Part shown: in pieces, positions 8,483 through 17,206 of the stretch
Numbering within the stretch: the first letter of the stretch is position 1
Layout: each line of letters begins with the position of its first letter
Assembly (NCBI GenBank): GCA_963780805.1
Contig: CAWADP010000017.1
Span: 19,017-83,016 of the forward strand
DNA: 64,000 nucleotides
Direction of reading: 5' to 3'
Source of the DNA: JASHVB01 sp963780805
Lineage (GTDB): Bacteria; Pseudomonadota; Alphaproteobacteria; Acetobacterales; Acetobacteraceae
Made by a program: the position numbers and the translations under genes
Notes under the pieces: model-generated
The model's input: the letters and a program-made list of their open reading frames with translations, nothing else
The model's database searches: none
Told to the model about the DNA's origin: nothing

Positions 8483-8569
8483 TCATTGCGAGCGTAGCGA
8501 AGCAATCTCCCGGAGAGTACGCACGTCACTCGCGGGAGATTGCTTCGCTACGCTCGCAATGACAGGTGG
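8476..8569. repeat. Perfect 37-bp inverted repeat with 20-bp loop (dispersed GCGAAGCAATC element)
   Basis: Arms 8476-8512 and 8533-8569 are exact reverse complements. The core GTAGCGAAGCAATCTCCCG recurs with changes at 28693-28777 and in half form near 991, so this is one copy of a dispersed palindromic element. It lies between a + strand gene ending at 8416 and a - strand gene ending at 8645, so transcripts from either side could form a very stable hairpin and it may act as a bidirectional terminator. Degenerate GCTCGNAGTGACAGC repeats follow to about 8635. Confidence 0.9.
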
Positions 8570-8644
8570 TCGCAATGACAGCTGCTCGTAGTGACAACTG
8601 CTCCTGGTGACAGCCGCTCGCAGTGACAGCCGCAGGGGCGGCAC

Positions 8645-9418
8645 TCAAAACAACGAGTACCCCCCATCGATGACGAACGTATCGCCCGTGTGGTACCGCG
8701 ACGCATCACTCTGCAAATACACCGCGATCCCGGAAAAATCCTCGCCGGTTCCCCACCGGCGCATCGGCACACGCGGAGCCACTTTGGTGCGGAAGCCGTC
8801 GGTGGCGAACGCCCGCGCGGTCATGTCGGTCTCAATCCAGCCGGGCAGGATCGTGTGGGCGCGGATGCCGTGGCGCGCGAACTCCACCGCCAGCGCGCGG
8901 ACCATTGAGATCATGCCGCCCTTGCTGGCGGCGTAATGCTCGCTGCGGGGCGCTGCCTCCACCGCGGCGAGCGACGCGGTGCCCACCAGCACGCCGCCGC
9001 CGCCCCGCCCCACCATGTGCTGCGCCGCGGCCCGGAACGTATGGAATGCGCCATCCAGGTTGACGCGCGTCACGCGGTGCCATTCCGCACTCGACATCTC
9101 CAGGAAGGATGCAACGCCGCGTCCACCCACCCCGGCATTGGCGAAGCACCCGTCCACCCGTCCGAACGCCGCCAGCGTCGCGGCGAAGATGTCGTTCACC
9201 GCCGCCTCGTCGCCTACGTCGCACTGCCAAGCCTGCACGCGGCGCCCATGTCGCGCGATGGTTTCGCACGCCGCCGCGTTCTTCTCGGCATTGGTGCCCC
9301 ACACAGCGACATCCGCACCCGCCCGCGCCAGCCCCAGCGCCATACCGAGGCCGATGCCGCTGTTGCCGCCAGTGACCAGTGCCACCTTGCCGGTGAGATC
9401 GAACAAGTTGTCGGGCAT
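8645..9418 (-). CDS. SDR-family NAD(P)-dependent oxidoreductase
   Basis: A 257-residue classical short-chain dehydrogenase. The cofactor loop TGGNSGIGLGMA, the NAG motif (FANAGVGG), the catalytic Ser within VGTASLAAVE and Tyr-x-x-x-Lys in HYAASKGG are all present, and the protein ends with the common VIDGGYSLF. The closest general type is a 3-oxoacyl-ACP reductase or gluconate 5-dehydrogenase-like enzyme; substrate cannot be deduced. It is transcribed away from the gene at 9798, with the FNR-like box lying between them. Confidence 0.85.
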   Translation of the reverse strand: MPDNLFDLTGKVALVTGGNSGIGLGMALGLARAGADVAVWGTNAEKNAAACETIARHGRRVQAWQCDVGDEAAVNDIFAATLAAFGRVDGCFANAGVGGRGVASFLEMSSAEWHRVTRVNLDGAFHTFRAAAQHMVGRGGGGVLVGTASLAAVEAAPRSEHYAASKGGMISMVRALAVEFARHGIRAHTILPGWIETDMTARAFATDGFRTKVAPRVPMRRWGTGEDFSGIAVYLQSDASRYHTGDTFVIDGGYSLF

Positions 9419-9598
9419 ACGGACGTCTCCAATACTCTGTCGCGATGGTCATGTGCCCGGGGTTGGTGAGTACGCCGCCTGCACGCCGCGGCCACCGGCC
9501 GTCGCAGAGTGCCCACACGGACAGCCCGGTCAATCCCCACCCATGAACAACTCATGAACGGCCACCTTCACCGTCATCCGACTGGCGCAGGTGAATTA

Positions 9599-9612
9599 TT
9601 GATCCGGATCAA
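9599..9612. promoter_or_regulatory. Perfect FNR/Anr-type box
   Basis: TTGATCCGGATCAA matches the consensus TTGAT-N4-ATCAA of the oxygen-responsive FNR/FixK family with no mismatch and is a full palindrome. It lies 181 bases upstream of the SDR start and 186 bases upstream of the ATG at 9798. The Crp/Fnr-type protein encoded at 10247 lacks an N-terminal cysteine cluster and has a different recognition helix, so another family member would be the expected ligand. Confidence 0.6.
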
Positions 9613-9678
9613 TGATCCAGTTGAAAGCGCATTGACGCCTGCCATGGGACACTTCCCGCGCGGCACCTGAGCCGCTCG

Positions 9679-9710
9679 AGATCAAGGGGACGGCAGATCA
9701 AGGGGACGGC
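9679..9710. repeat. 16-bp perfect tandem duplication
   Basis: AGATCAAGGGGACGGC at 9679-9694 is repeated exactly at 9695-9710. Confidence 0.9.
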
Positions 9711-9797
9711 TCCCCGCCGGTTCTTGAAGGACGCCAGCCGGCCGATAAGCGACCTTACGACCCGCAGCAGGGGACAACGCAGCACGGAGCGCTCGCG

Positions 9798-10283
9798 ATG
9801 CGATCGAGCAGCCATCGTAAGTCGGACCACTTATACGCCACGCTGTGCGGGACTGTAGCCGCGGCCCTGACGATCACCGCAATCATCCGCGGCTCGCTGC
9901 GACTGGCGGACGCTTTGCGGCCGCGGACCGGCGACATCATAGCCTTCGTTCCGACGAGCGCCGACGTCGCCGACACCAGGGCGACGATCGTCGCCATGCG
10001 CGCCGGACACTCGCCAGCCGCCTTTTGCGTACTCGACCCGACGATCATGCAGCAAGCCGGCGGCAGCCTGATCGTCGAGGCAGCCGGACTCGCCGGCGGC
10101 CGCCCCTATCGCGTTCATTGGGCTGGCGCCCGCACCAGCGGCTCCGGCACGGATTGCGGCCGCTCGGTCGACCTGCTGCTCGCGCCCGAGGACGTCGCGG
10201 TGCTGTTGTTCACTGCGGCCAACGGAAACCAGCGTGCGAACGCTGCCTACAGCAACCCGGGGATCGGCCGGCGCGTCAGATAG
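9798..10283 (+). CDS. Small membrane-anchored protein of unknown function
   Basis: The 161-residue product is not recognised. Residues 13-30 (YATLCGTVAAALTITAII) form one likely transmembrane helix; the remainder is soluble, with GDIIAFVPTSADVADTRATI and FCVLDPTIMQQAGGSLIVE as possible beta-rich segments, then CGRSVDLLLAPEDVAVLL. Codon use looks like that of its neighbours. Its 3' end overlaps the convergent Crp/Fnr gene by 37 bases. The FNR-like box upstream and the stress-protein neighbours hint at regulation by oxygen, which is inference. The start is the first ATG of the frame. Confidence 0.55.
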   Translation: MRSSSHRKSDHLYATLCGTVAAALTITAIIRGSLRLADALRPRTGDIIAFVPTSADVADTRATIVAMRAGHSPAAFCVLDPTIMQQAGGSLIVEAAGLAGGRPYRVHWAGARTSGSGTDCGRSVDLLLAPEDVAVLLFTAANGNQRANAAYSNPGIGRRVR

Positions 10284-11029
10284 CGTTCATCGAATCCCGC
10301 CAGCGCCGACAGCGCGGCCACGTCGTGGATCACCACGCGCTGGCCCTCGATCGTCGCCAGCCCCTCGTCGCGCAGCGAGCGGATCATGCGGTTGATGTGC
10401 GGCCCGCTAAGGCCAAGCACGTCGGCCGTCAGCTCCTGCGTCAGCGGCAGCGTGTATGCGTTGTCTTCGCCCAGCCCAGCCGCGCGCAGCCGCACCATCA
10501 GTTCCAGAAGCAAGTGCGCAAGCCGTTCGTAGGCCGATCGGCGCCCCAGGTTGACCAGATGCTCGCCAAACATCGCCGCCTCGCTCGCCGAGGACCAGAA
10601 CAGTGCCGTTGCAACCCGGGGGAACCGCGAGAACAGGAAGAACAGTTTTGAAAATGGGACTGGGGCCAGCACGACGTCGGTCAGGGCGGAGACGGAATTC
10701 ACCGCGACATCGAACAGACTGGATGGCAAGCCGATTAGGTCGCCGGGCAACCCCAAATTCAAGATCTGTCGCTTGCCATCCGACAGCACCTTGTAGCGCG
10801 ACACGACGCCGCCGCAGAGGATGAAAAGCTGATCGTAGCGTCGGCCCGCGACGATGATGTCCCGATGCCGCCCCAGCTTGCGCTTTGGCTCGTGCAGCTC
10901 GGCGAGAAACGCATGCTCATCCGGGTTCAGGGTCAGATAGGCCGCCAGCTTGTCCACCAACGGCAATGCCGCGGACGCAGTCGGCAACCCGTCCGGCACA
11001 GCCCCCTGAGCCATCGCTGCCCCCGGCAT
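10247..11029 (-). CDS. Crp/Fnr-family transcriptional regulator
   Basis: A regulator of about 260 residues with an N-terminal cyclic-nucleotide-binding-like domain (IIVAGRRYDQLFILCGGVVS, LPGDLIGLPSSLF) and a C-terminal winged helix whose recognition helix lies in LTADVLGLSGPHINRMIRSL. That S-x-x-H-x-N-R pattern is typical of a Crp/Fnr subgroup common in alphaproteobacteria and differs from the E-x-x-S-R of classical FNR. No cysteine cluster for a 4Fe-4S centre is present, so it is not a direct oxygen sensor of FNR type. The frame is open to 11125; an ATG at 11029 or 11014 (the latter preceded by GGGGGCAG) is the likely start. It faces the universal stress protein gene across a 244-bp divergent region and probably controls it. 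Confidence 0.8.
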   Translation of the reverse strand: MPGAAMAQGAVPDGLPTASAALPLVDKLAAYLTLNPDEHAFLAELHEPKRKLGRHRDIIVAGRRYDQLFILCGGVVSRYKVLSDGKRQILNLGLPGDLIGLPSSLFDVAVNSVSALTDVVLAPVPFSKLFFLFSRFPRVATALFWSSASEAAMFGEHLVNLGRRSAYERLAHLLLELMVRLRAAGLGEDNAYTLPLTQELTADVLGLSGPHINRMIRSLRDEGLATIEGQRVVIHDVAALSALAGFDERYLTRRPIPGLL

Positions 11030-11273
11030 CGATTGTGCGAAACTTAGTCCGCCACCGCGGCAAATGCAGGGCGACTTGCCAACTGTCGTCCAGCCCGGCA
11101 CGGCTGACAATACAAGATGGCGCAATAACCTGCATCAATGTGCCAGTTTGTGGCTGGCTTCATCCGCTTCGCCTACGTCCCCCGCAGCGCGGATTGCTTC
11201 GATTGCTTCGGCATGACCTGCAACCGATGGTTGATCAAGTCGCCCTGGCACAGGACGACGGATGGAGAAGTGA

Positions 11274-12119
11274 ATGAGCCTCAGGGATATCCTGGTGTTT
11301 CTCGATGCCGGGCCGGCCAGCGCCGGCCGCCTGCGCCTGGCGGCCGGCATCGCACGCGAGCATGGATCGGACCTCAGCGCCGCTTACCTGGACGATGGCA
11401 CGGCGTTCAAACATGCCGCCGCCGTGCCGCGGTTCGGCCTGGTGGCGCAGCTCTGCCCGGACGCGACCGCCGCCCGACCACAAACGGTCCTCCCGCAAGA
11501 ACAACGGCAGATCTTTCGCGAATGCCTCCACGGGTGCGGCGCCGACGGCGACTGGCACCACGTGGAGCACGGCGACTCCGCGCGGTTGATCGATCTTGCT
11601 CGCGCCGCAGACCTGATCGTGCTTGGGCAGATCAGCCCCTATCTCCGGCCGTCGCCCTGGTGGCGCACGGACGAGATCGTGGTCGCGGCCGGGCGCCCGG
11701 TGCTGCTGGTCCCCTATGTCGGCACCTACACCGAAGTCGGACGCCGGGTGCTCGTAGCGTGGGATTGCTCGCGCGAGGCGGCGAGAGCTCTGCACGATGC
11801 CCTGCCCCTGATCGGCCGCGCGTCGGCGGTGACCGTGATGACTGTCCGTACCAACGGTGCCACCTACCAGCATGACCGCGCCGCGACGGAGCGCGTCATC
11901 CGTCTTCTGGCGCGGCACGACATCGCGGCCCGCGCGGAGCACCCGGTGCGTGGCAGTAACGCCGTCTCCGACGTGCTGCTGTCCGCGGCGATGGATTTCT
12001 CGGCCGATCTGCTCGTCGCCGGCGCCTATCACCACTCGCCGTTACGCGAGGCGCTGATCGGTGGTGTCAGCCGCGAGCTGCTGCAGACCATGACCGTCCC
12101 GGTACTGATGTCGCATTAG
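11274..12119 (+). CDS. Universal stress protein with two UspA domains
   Basis: A 281-residue tandem Usp protein. The first domain runs from SLRDILVFLDAGPAS to about residue 145, the second from GRRVLVAWDCSREAARALHD to the end; the latter carries the ATP-binding-type segment DLLVAGAYHHSPLREALIGG and ends with the usual LLQTMTVPVLMSH. The first domain lacks a full G-x2-G-x9-G(S/T) loop (VLGQISPYLRPSPWW). Such proteins support survival under starvation or low oxygen. Only four bases separate its stop from the GTG of the ClC channel, so the two form an operon, likely under the divergent Crp/Fnr regulator. Confidence 0.85.
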   Translation: MSLRDILVFLDAGPASAGRLRLAAGIAREHGSDLSAAYLDDGTAFKHAAAVPRFGLVAQLCPDATAARPQTVLPQEQRQIFRECLHGCGADGDWHHVEHGDSARLIDLARAADLIVLGQISPYLRPSPWWRTDEIVVAAGRPVLLVPYVGTYTEVGRRVLVAWDCSREAARALHDALPLIGRASAVTVMTVRTNGATYQHDRAATERVIRLLARHDIAARAEHPVRGSNAVSDVLLSAAMDFSADLLVAGAYHHSPLREALIGGVSRELLQTMTVPVLMSH

Positions 12120-12123
12120 TGCC

Positions 12124-13935
12124 GTGAACTTCATGCCTCCGCAGGGTCGTAAGACCCAGGCCGCGGCCACCGTCCATGCGGCGGCCGCGGGCATTCGCCA
12201 TTTGGGTGACTTCACCACCAGTCCCCGGGTTTTGTTCATCTCCGCCGTCGCCATCGTGGTGGGCATCGGCGGGACCATCTCCGGCGTGATCCTGCTGCAC
12301 CTGATCCGCCTGTTCACCAACATCGCCTATTTCGGGGTCTTCAGTTCGGCCAACATGAACCTCGGCTCGACGCCACTGCCGCTGTGGTCGGTCGCGGTGC
12401 CGGTGGCCGGATCGCTGATCATCGGCCTGATGGCCCGCTACGGCTCCGACAAGATCCGCGGCCACGGCATCCCCGAGGCGATCGAAGCGATCCTGCTGGG
12501 ACGCAGCCGGCTCGACGTCCGGGTGGCAATCCTCAAGCCGCTGTCGTCGGCGATCTCGATCGGCACCGGCGGACCGTTCGGCGCCGAGGGCCCGATCATC
12601 ATGACCGGCGGCGCCATCGGCTCGTTGATCGCACAGGTGCTGCCGGTCAGCGACGCGGAGCGCAAGACGCTGCTGGTCGCTGGCGCCGCGGCGGGCATGA
12701 CCACCGTGTTCGGCACGCCGATCGCCGCCGTCCTGCTCGCGGTCGAATTGCTGCTGTTCGAATGGACGCCGCGCAGCTTCGTCCCGGTCACCGCCGCGGC
12801 AATCACCGCGGAAGTGGCGCGCACCTATATCGGCCTGCCCTCGCCGTTGTTCCCGTTCGCCGGCACCATGGACACAACGCTCTTGGCGGTCGGCTGCTGG
12901 CTGTTCATCGGGTTGGTCAGCGGCTTGCTGTCCGGAGTGCTGACGCAACTGGTGTACGCCTGCGAGGACGGCTTCCTGAAGCTGCCGATCCACTGGATGT
13001 GGTGGCCGATGCTGGGCGGCCTGGTCGTCGGCATCGGCGGCCTGATCGATCCACGCGCGCTCGGCGTCGGTTACTACAACATCGCGCAGATGCTGCAGGG
13101 CCATATCGTGGCAACCGGAGCGCTGCTGCTGCTGACGGTGAAGACCGTCATCTGGGCGGTTGCGCTGGGCTCCGGCACCTCGGGCGGCGTGCTGGCGCCG
13201 TTGCTGATCATTGGCGGCGGCCTCGGCGCGGCGATGGCGCATATCCTGCCGCCCGCCAGCCCCGGCTTCTGGGCGTTGCTGGGCATGTGCGCGACCATGG
13301 GCGGCACCATGCGCTCGCCGCTGACGGCGACGTTCTTCGCGGTGGAGCTGACCGGCAACACTCACGTGCTACTGCCCCTGCTGACCGCCTGCGCGACCGC
13401 GCACCTGGTCACGGTGCTGCTGATGCGGCGGTCTATCCTGACGGAGAAAGTGGCGCGCCGCGGTCACCATCTGGCGCGCGAATACCGGGTGGACCCGTTC
13501 GTCCTGACCCGCGTGCGGGAAATCATGGTGACCGACGTGCAGACCGTGCCGGACGGCATGACGCTGCACGAGCTGGCCGCGTTCCTGACCGATCCCGCCA
13601 CGTATCATCCCAGCTTTCCGGTGATCGACGGCGACGGGCTCGTGCTCGGCATCGTCGATCCGCCGGCGGTGCTTCACTGGCGGCGAGCCGGAAAAGGCCG
13701 CGGCACGACCCTGCGAGAGCTGCTTGCGAACAACAATCCGGTCGTGGCGTATCCGGACGAGTACCTCGACGAAGTCATCGAGCGCATGTCGCGTGCCAAC
13801 GTGGCGCACGTGCCGGTGGTCTCGCGCGAGGGGTCGAAGCTGGCCGGCTATCTCGCGTGGAAAGATCTGCTGCAGGTACGCACCCGATTGCAGTCCGAGG
13901 AACGGGACCGCGTCGTGCTCTACCGGGTGCGATGA
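12124..13935 (+). CDS. ClC-family chloride channel/transporter with C-terminal CBS pair
   Basis: The 603-residue inner-membrane protein has the ClC fold (about ten hydrophobic segments between residues 35 and 430) followed by two CBS domains (REIMVTDVQTVPDGMTLHEL and LLANNNPVVAYPDEYLDEVI to the end). Of the three selectivity loops, GSGIP is GHGIPEA, G(K/R)EGP is GAEGP with the gating glutamate kept, and GxFxP is GVLAP. These changes are common in a bacterial branch whose ion preference is untested. CBS pairs usually bind adenine nucleotides and regulate the channel; the operon partner is a nucleotide-binding-type stress protein. GTG at 12124 is taken as start because it directly follows the usp stop. 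Confidence 0.85.
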   Translation: MNFMPPQGRKTQAAATVHAAAAGIRHLGDFTTSPRVLFISAVAIVVGIGGTISGVILLHLIRLFTNIAYFGVFSSANMNLGSTPLPLWSVAVPVAGSLIIGLMARYGSDKIRGHGIPEAIEAILLGRSRLDVRVAILKPLSSAISIGTGGPFGAEGPIIMTGGAIGSLIAQVLPVSDAERKTLLVAGAAAGMTTVFGTPIAAVLLAVELLLFEWTPRSFVPVTAAAITAEVARTYIGLPSPLFPFAGTMDTTLLAVGCWLFIGLVSGLLSGVLTQLVYACEDGFLKLPIHWMWWPMLGGLVVGIGGLIDPRALGVGYYNIAQMLQGHIVATGALLLLTVKTVIWAVALGSGTSGGVLAPLLIIGGGLGAAMAHILPPASPGFWALLGMCATMGGTMRSPLTATFFAVELTGNTHVLLPLLTACATAHLVTVLLMRRSILTEKVARRGHHLAREYRVDPFVLTRVREIMVTDVQTVPDGMTLHELAAFLTDPATYHPSFPVIDGDGLVLGIVDPPAVLHWRRAGKGRGTTLRELLANNNPVVAYPDEYLDEVIERMSRANVAHVPVVSREGSKLAGYLAWKDLLQVRTRLQSEERDRVVLYRVR

Positions 13936-14278
13936 GCACTCCAGCGACGCACACCATGGCGCTGCGACACGCCGGTTCTTGTACGAGCGCCTTTGCACCG
14001 AAGCTTTGATCGGTTGAATGGTGGCTACCCGGACCCTCTGACCGCCCCGATGGGGCACGCTACCGGAGAGCCGGTTCCGATCCGATGCGGGTGTTGGCCG
14101 TCTGGACCGCGTTTTGCCTGGAAGAGTTAGAACGCCGTACCACGTGTCGAACGTTGTGAACATGCTGATTGAATCACAGTCCAAAAAAGCGGCGTAGTCA
14201 CCGTGCGCCTCGGGTGCCGGAGTCGGGAAGTCTGGCCGTCAACGGTGAGGCCGGACGCTATTTCCGGAGACCCGACAC
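13936..14278. other. Intergenic region, nothing recognised
   Basis: No gene, repeat or clear terminator could be supported in this stretch between the ClC gene and the SnoaL relic. Confidence 0.4.
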
Positions 14279-14464
14279 ATGCCTGCCGCGCACCGCAGCC
14301 AAGCCAGCGACAAGGCAACACTCGTCTCGATGGTCAAAGAGATGATCGAATCTATGACCGGAGCCCAAAGCACGCGCCACTGGGCCGATGATGCCTTGTG
14401 GTTCGACATCCCTCCGTTTGCCACACGAGGGGTTCCCTATCGTGCTGTTTCCAGCATCGAATAA
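14279..14464 (+). pseudogene. N-terminal relic of a SnoaL-like (NTF2-fold) protein
   Basis: Sixty-one residues are open. The part WADDALWFDIPPFATRGVP matches the beginning of small NTF2/SnoaL-like proteins of about 130-150 residues, which fold as cone-shaped barrels and include ketosteroid isomerases. After YRA the resemblance stops and a TAA follows, so about the last 60 per cent of the gene is gone. No continuation was found in the other frames. Confidence 0.55.
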
Positions 14465-14886
14465 TTCAGAGATCAGCAGCGACGTTGCCCGCACGCAATG
14501 CGGCAAGGCGACATGCGGAAAGGTGGTGGGCCTTTCCTGGCGCCATGCCGCAAGGTTGGACGGGCATTCCGCACCGGAATTACGCGACAGAAAAGCGTCC
14601 GCTCGTGGCAAGAGCATCTTTTCGCGTGTGAGCGGTCGAGTTTGGCGGCCTCGCGCACATGCACTAACCTGGGCTCCTTGCCGGTGAGCTCCGACGAACG
14701 ATTTCTCCGTGCAACCTCTATTCGCGGATCCACCGACGGCATCCCGGCCACACCCGGCGGCGCCGTCGTCATGTTTATCCGCAGGCAAGCGCCGTCGGCG
14801 ATGGCGTCTATGGAAACCACCTGGCCGACGGCAACTCGCGGCACGCCTGCTCACAAAAAACCGCAGCCGCTCGATAGCTCTTCGAT
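14465..14886. other. Intergenic region without supported genes
   Basis: Several overlapping short frames are open on both strands but none shows a domain, a good ribosome binding site or a recognisable family. This is probably decayed sequence linked to the relic just upstream. Confidence 0.4.
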
Positions 14887-15600
14887 CTACGAAGCCCGAG
14901 CGCCGACCGCTGGTTTGACCATTTGTTGCAGCTTCGCCAGCAGGGTTTTCGCCGCTGCGCCTGACGAATGTGGGTTCTGTCCGGTGATCAGCAGGCCGTC
15001 GCTGACAACGTGAACGCCCCAGTTGGCTTTCTTCGAGAAGATCGCGCCCAGCTTCAACATCTCATCCTCGACAAGGAAGGGCACTACCGTGGTGAGGCCC
15101 ACTTCCGCCTCCTCGCCGTTCGTGAAGCCGGTCACTTCCTTGCCATGCACCAGAAATTTGCCGTCTGCCGTCTTGACATGACGCAGCGCACCGGTGGAAT
15201 GACAGACAATGCCGATCGGCTTACCGGCGGCAAGGAAGGACTCGATCAGCCTGGCCGAGTGCTTGTCCTCGGCGAGATCCCACATCGGGCCGTGGCCGCC
15301 CGGGTAGAAGACGGTGTCGAAGTCTTCCTGCCTGACGCTGTCCAGGCGAACAGTTTTGTCGAGCTGAGCTTCCGCGGTCGCATCCTTCTCGAACCGGAGC
15401 GTAAGGTCGGTGCGGAATTCCGGTTCGTTGCTTTTCGGGTCAAGCGGCGGCCGGCCGCCCTTCGGGGATGCGAGCGTGATCTCGGCTCCCGCATCCTTGA
15501 AAACAAAGTAGGGTGCCGCCAGTTCTTCGAGCCAGAAGCCCGTCTTGCGGCCAGTGTTGCCCAACTGATCGTGGGATGTCAGTACCGTAAGTATCTTCAT
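14887..15600 (-). CDS. DJ-1/PfpI-family protein (type 1 glutamine amidotransferase-like)
   Basis: A 237-residue member of the DJ-1/PfpI superfamily close to the Hsp31-like/glyoxalase III group. The nucleophile elbow is IGIVCHSTGALRHV with Cys133-His134, FYPGGHGPMWDL (99-109) provides the oxyanion region, and the N-terminal FWLEELAAPY carries the conserved acidic residue. Members act as chaperones, protein deglycases or glutathione-independent glyoxalases; which applies cannot be said. Start at 15600 follows a GAGCAAG-like ribosome site. It stands alone, transcribed towards the decayed region. Confidence 0.8.
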   Translation of the reverse strand: MKILTVLTSHDQLGNTGRKTGFWLEELAAPYFVFKDAGAEITLASPKGGRPPLDPKSNEPEFRTDLTLRFEKDATAEAQLDKTVRLDSVRQEDFDTVFYPGGHGPMWDLAEDKHSARLIESFLAAGKPIGIVCHSTGALRHVKTADGKFLVHGKEVTGFTNGEEAEVGLTTVVPFLVEDEMLKLGAIFSKKANWGVHVVSDGLLITGQNPHSSGAAAKTLLAKLQQMVKPAVGARAS

Positions 15601-15702
15601 GTTCTTGCTCCTCTATCGAGCTGTTATCTGACCGGTCCGTAGCGTCCCAAATCACATTTCACCGTGCTGGTACTTCGCCGCAAGCAGCCGCATGGGCAGG
15701 AG

Positions 15703-16073
15703 TCAGGCGTCTCGCAGTCCCGCCTCGAGGATCGCGACATCCTGCTCGACGGTGCCGCCGCTTACGCCAACGCCGGCGATCACCTGACCCTCGCGGGTGA
15801 GCGGCGCCCCGCGCCCATCGCGCAGTACTTGCCCCCTGAGACCGCTATCAGCGGGAAGAGTTCATGCCCAGGCTGCACGAGCGGAAGCAGGTCGATCGTT
15901 CGCATCCCCACCAACGCCAACTCGATGGAGAAGGCCGGTGCCCCGCTCATGCGGTGCTGGAGGACCATGTTGCCGTGGATGTCGATTACTCAAACCGCGA
16001 CCGGCACTTTGACGCGGGAGCCCTCCAGCTCGACACGGTCTGCGACACTCTTCGCCAACGTGAGCAAGTCCAT
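15703..16073 (-). pseudogene. GlcG/HbpS-like heme-binding family gene, broken
   Basis: Conceptual translation gives DLLTLAKSVADRVELEG at the N-terminus, IDIHGNMVLQHRMSGAPAFS, LVQPGHELFPLIAVSGG, then after a frame change GRGAPLTREGQVIAGVGVSG and GTVEQDVAILEAGLRDA. These are the consecutive blocks of GlcG-type proteins of about 130-140 residues. Two lesions are visible: an in-frame TGA at 15990-15992 and a one-base loss near 15840-15850. Unlike the seven frameshifts listed elsewhere, which are all one-base gains, this gene has both a nonsense codon and a shift of the opposite sign, so it is a true pseudogene. Confidence 0.75.
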
Positions 16074-16714
16074 GCTGGGTGTCCTTTTCCAGGCAGCGGA
16101 GCGCGGAGACCAAGTCCAGCGAGCGGAGCGCGGAGACCAAGGCGTGAACTTGTCTCGCCCGGGCCGGCAACCGCTCAGTGGCCGAGCCGCCCGACATACG
16201 ATGCCAGGCGTTTTTCTACGTCTCCAGGCTTATGAAACCTGGGGCAGCCACAATCGGAATGCCCCACCATCTCAGATCACGGCGCGGTCATCTTGAACGA
16301 AGCCCGGGTACTGTTGGACGAACTTGCCAAAGCCATGCATCCGAATTGGGCCCGAAGCGGAATTGGGCCCGAAGCGGCGCTTGATGGGAGCCGTCGCCAA
16401 CATCCGCTCCCCGCCCAACACGGCTCACCGTAGGTAACTTGCCTGCCTCCAGGCCAAGGCCGCATGGAGCCGCGAGACCGGAGAACCGCCCCGCCATACG
16501 TCAGACCATCGAGCGGGCGGCCACACCCATCGCATCCCAATCTCGTCTCACCCCAATCTCGTCTCACCACTGACGCGACCGTCTCGCAAACGAGACGCGA
16601 ATGAGACGCGGCGCGCCCGCAAGACGGCAGCGCCAGAGCAACAAGCCGGCAATGCCACCACCCGGCGATGCCACCACAAGGTCCGATCGGTGACCGGCAT
16701 GGCCATCGTCCGCG
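16074..16714. other. Gene-free region with three small tandem duplications
   Basis: No coding sequence is supported. Visible structure: a 26-bp duplication around 16097-16141 (GCGGAGCGCGGAGACCAAG twice), a perfect 17-bp duplication GAATTGGGCCCGAAGCG at 16343-16359 and 16360-16376, and CCCAATCTCGTCTCA at 16536-16550 and 16552-16566. Confidence 0.6.
16343..16376. repeat. 17-bp perfect tandem duplication
   Basis: GAATTGGGCCCGAAGCG is present twice head to tail with no mismatch and no spacer. Confidence 0.9.
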
Positions 16715-17098
16715 TCAGAATGGCCAGCGCCGCGTCCGGTTCGCCTCCTGCGCCGGGGTCAACCCCGCCGGTCCATCCGCCTGCTGCGGCGGCTGGCCGG
16801 CCGGATCGGCCCAGCAATCCGCGACCCCCAGGCTCCGCGTGCAATAGGGTTGCGGCGCGGGCGGCGGTTCCACCGGCCGGCAGTAGCTCAGCCCCTGGTC
16901 CAGCCGGACCGCGGAACAATCCCTGCCTGTCACCAGCGAATACAGCGCATCGAGCGGAGTGCGCTGGATCACCGCGACGCTGCCCGCCGTGGTGCCGACC
17001 ACCACCGAGGTCAGCGTCACCGGATCTGCCCCGCAGCCACCCAGCGGGACCAGCAACGGGAGCAGCAACGGCATCATCACCCAGAGCGCGTATCGCAT
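16715..17098 (-). CDS. Small lipoprotein of unknown function
   Basis: A 127-residue product with a lipoprotein signal: a long hydrophobic stretch (LLLPLLVPLGGC) with the lipidated Cys at residue 22. The mature part contains VIQRTPLDALYSLVTGRDCS and two or three further cysteines, then a Pro/Gln-rich tail. I recall similar short lipoproteins divergently placed beside TPR-bamB-der blocks in related bacteria, but no function is known. It is divergent from the TPR protein gene, so a shared promoter region of about 108 bases lies between them, and a role in the envelope is likely. Confidence 0.65.
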   Translation of the reverse strand: MRYALWVMMPLLLPLLVPLGGCGADPVTLTSVVVGTTAGSVAVIQRTPLDALYSLVTGRDCSAVRLDQGLSYCRPVEPPPAPQPYCTRSLGVADCWADPAGQPPQQADGPAGLTPAQEANRTRRWPF

Positions 17099-17206
17099 GC
17101 GCCGCAGGCTGCGCCACAAAGGTAAACCAACGGTTTCCGCCAGTTTGCCGACGCGCCGCCCCGCCGCTATGGTCCGCCGCCCAGCCAGAGTCGGGACCGG
17201 AGTCCA

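Larger units (their letters stand above)
9419..9797. other. Divergent intergenic region with regulatory box and small duplication
   Basis: No gene is supported here. It separates the SDR (-) from the membrane protein gene (+) and holds the perfect FNR-like box at 9599 and a 16-bp tandem duplication at 9679-9710. Confidence 0.6.

Noticed and set aside
10247..11029. Classical oxygen-sensing FNR protein as reader of the box at 9599
   Set aside because: No cysteine cluster near the N-terminus and a recognition helix of a different type.
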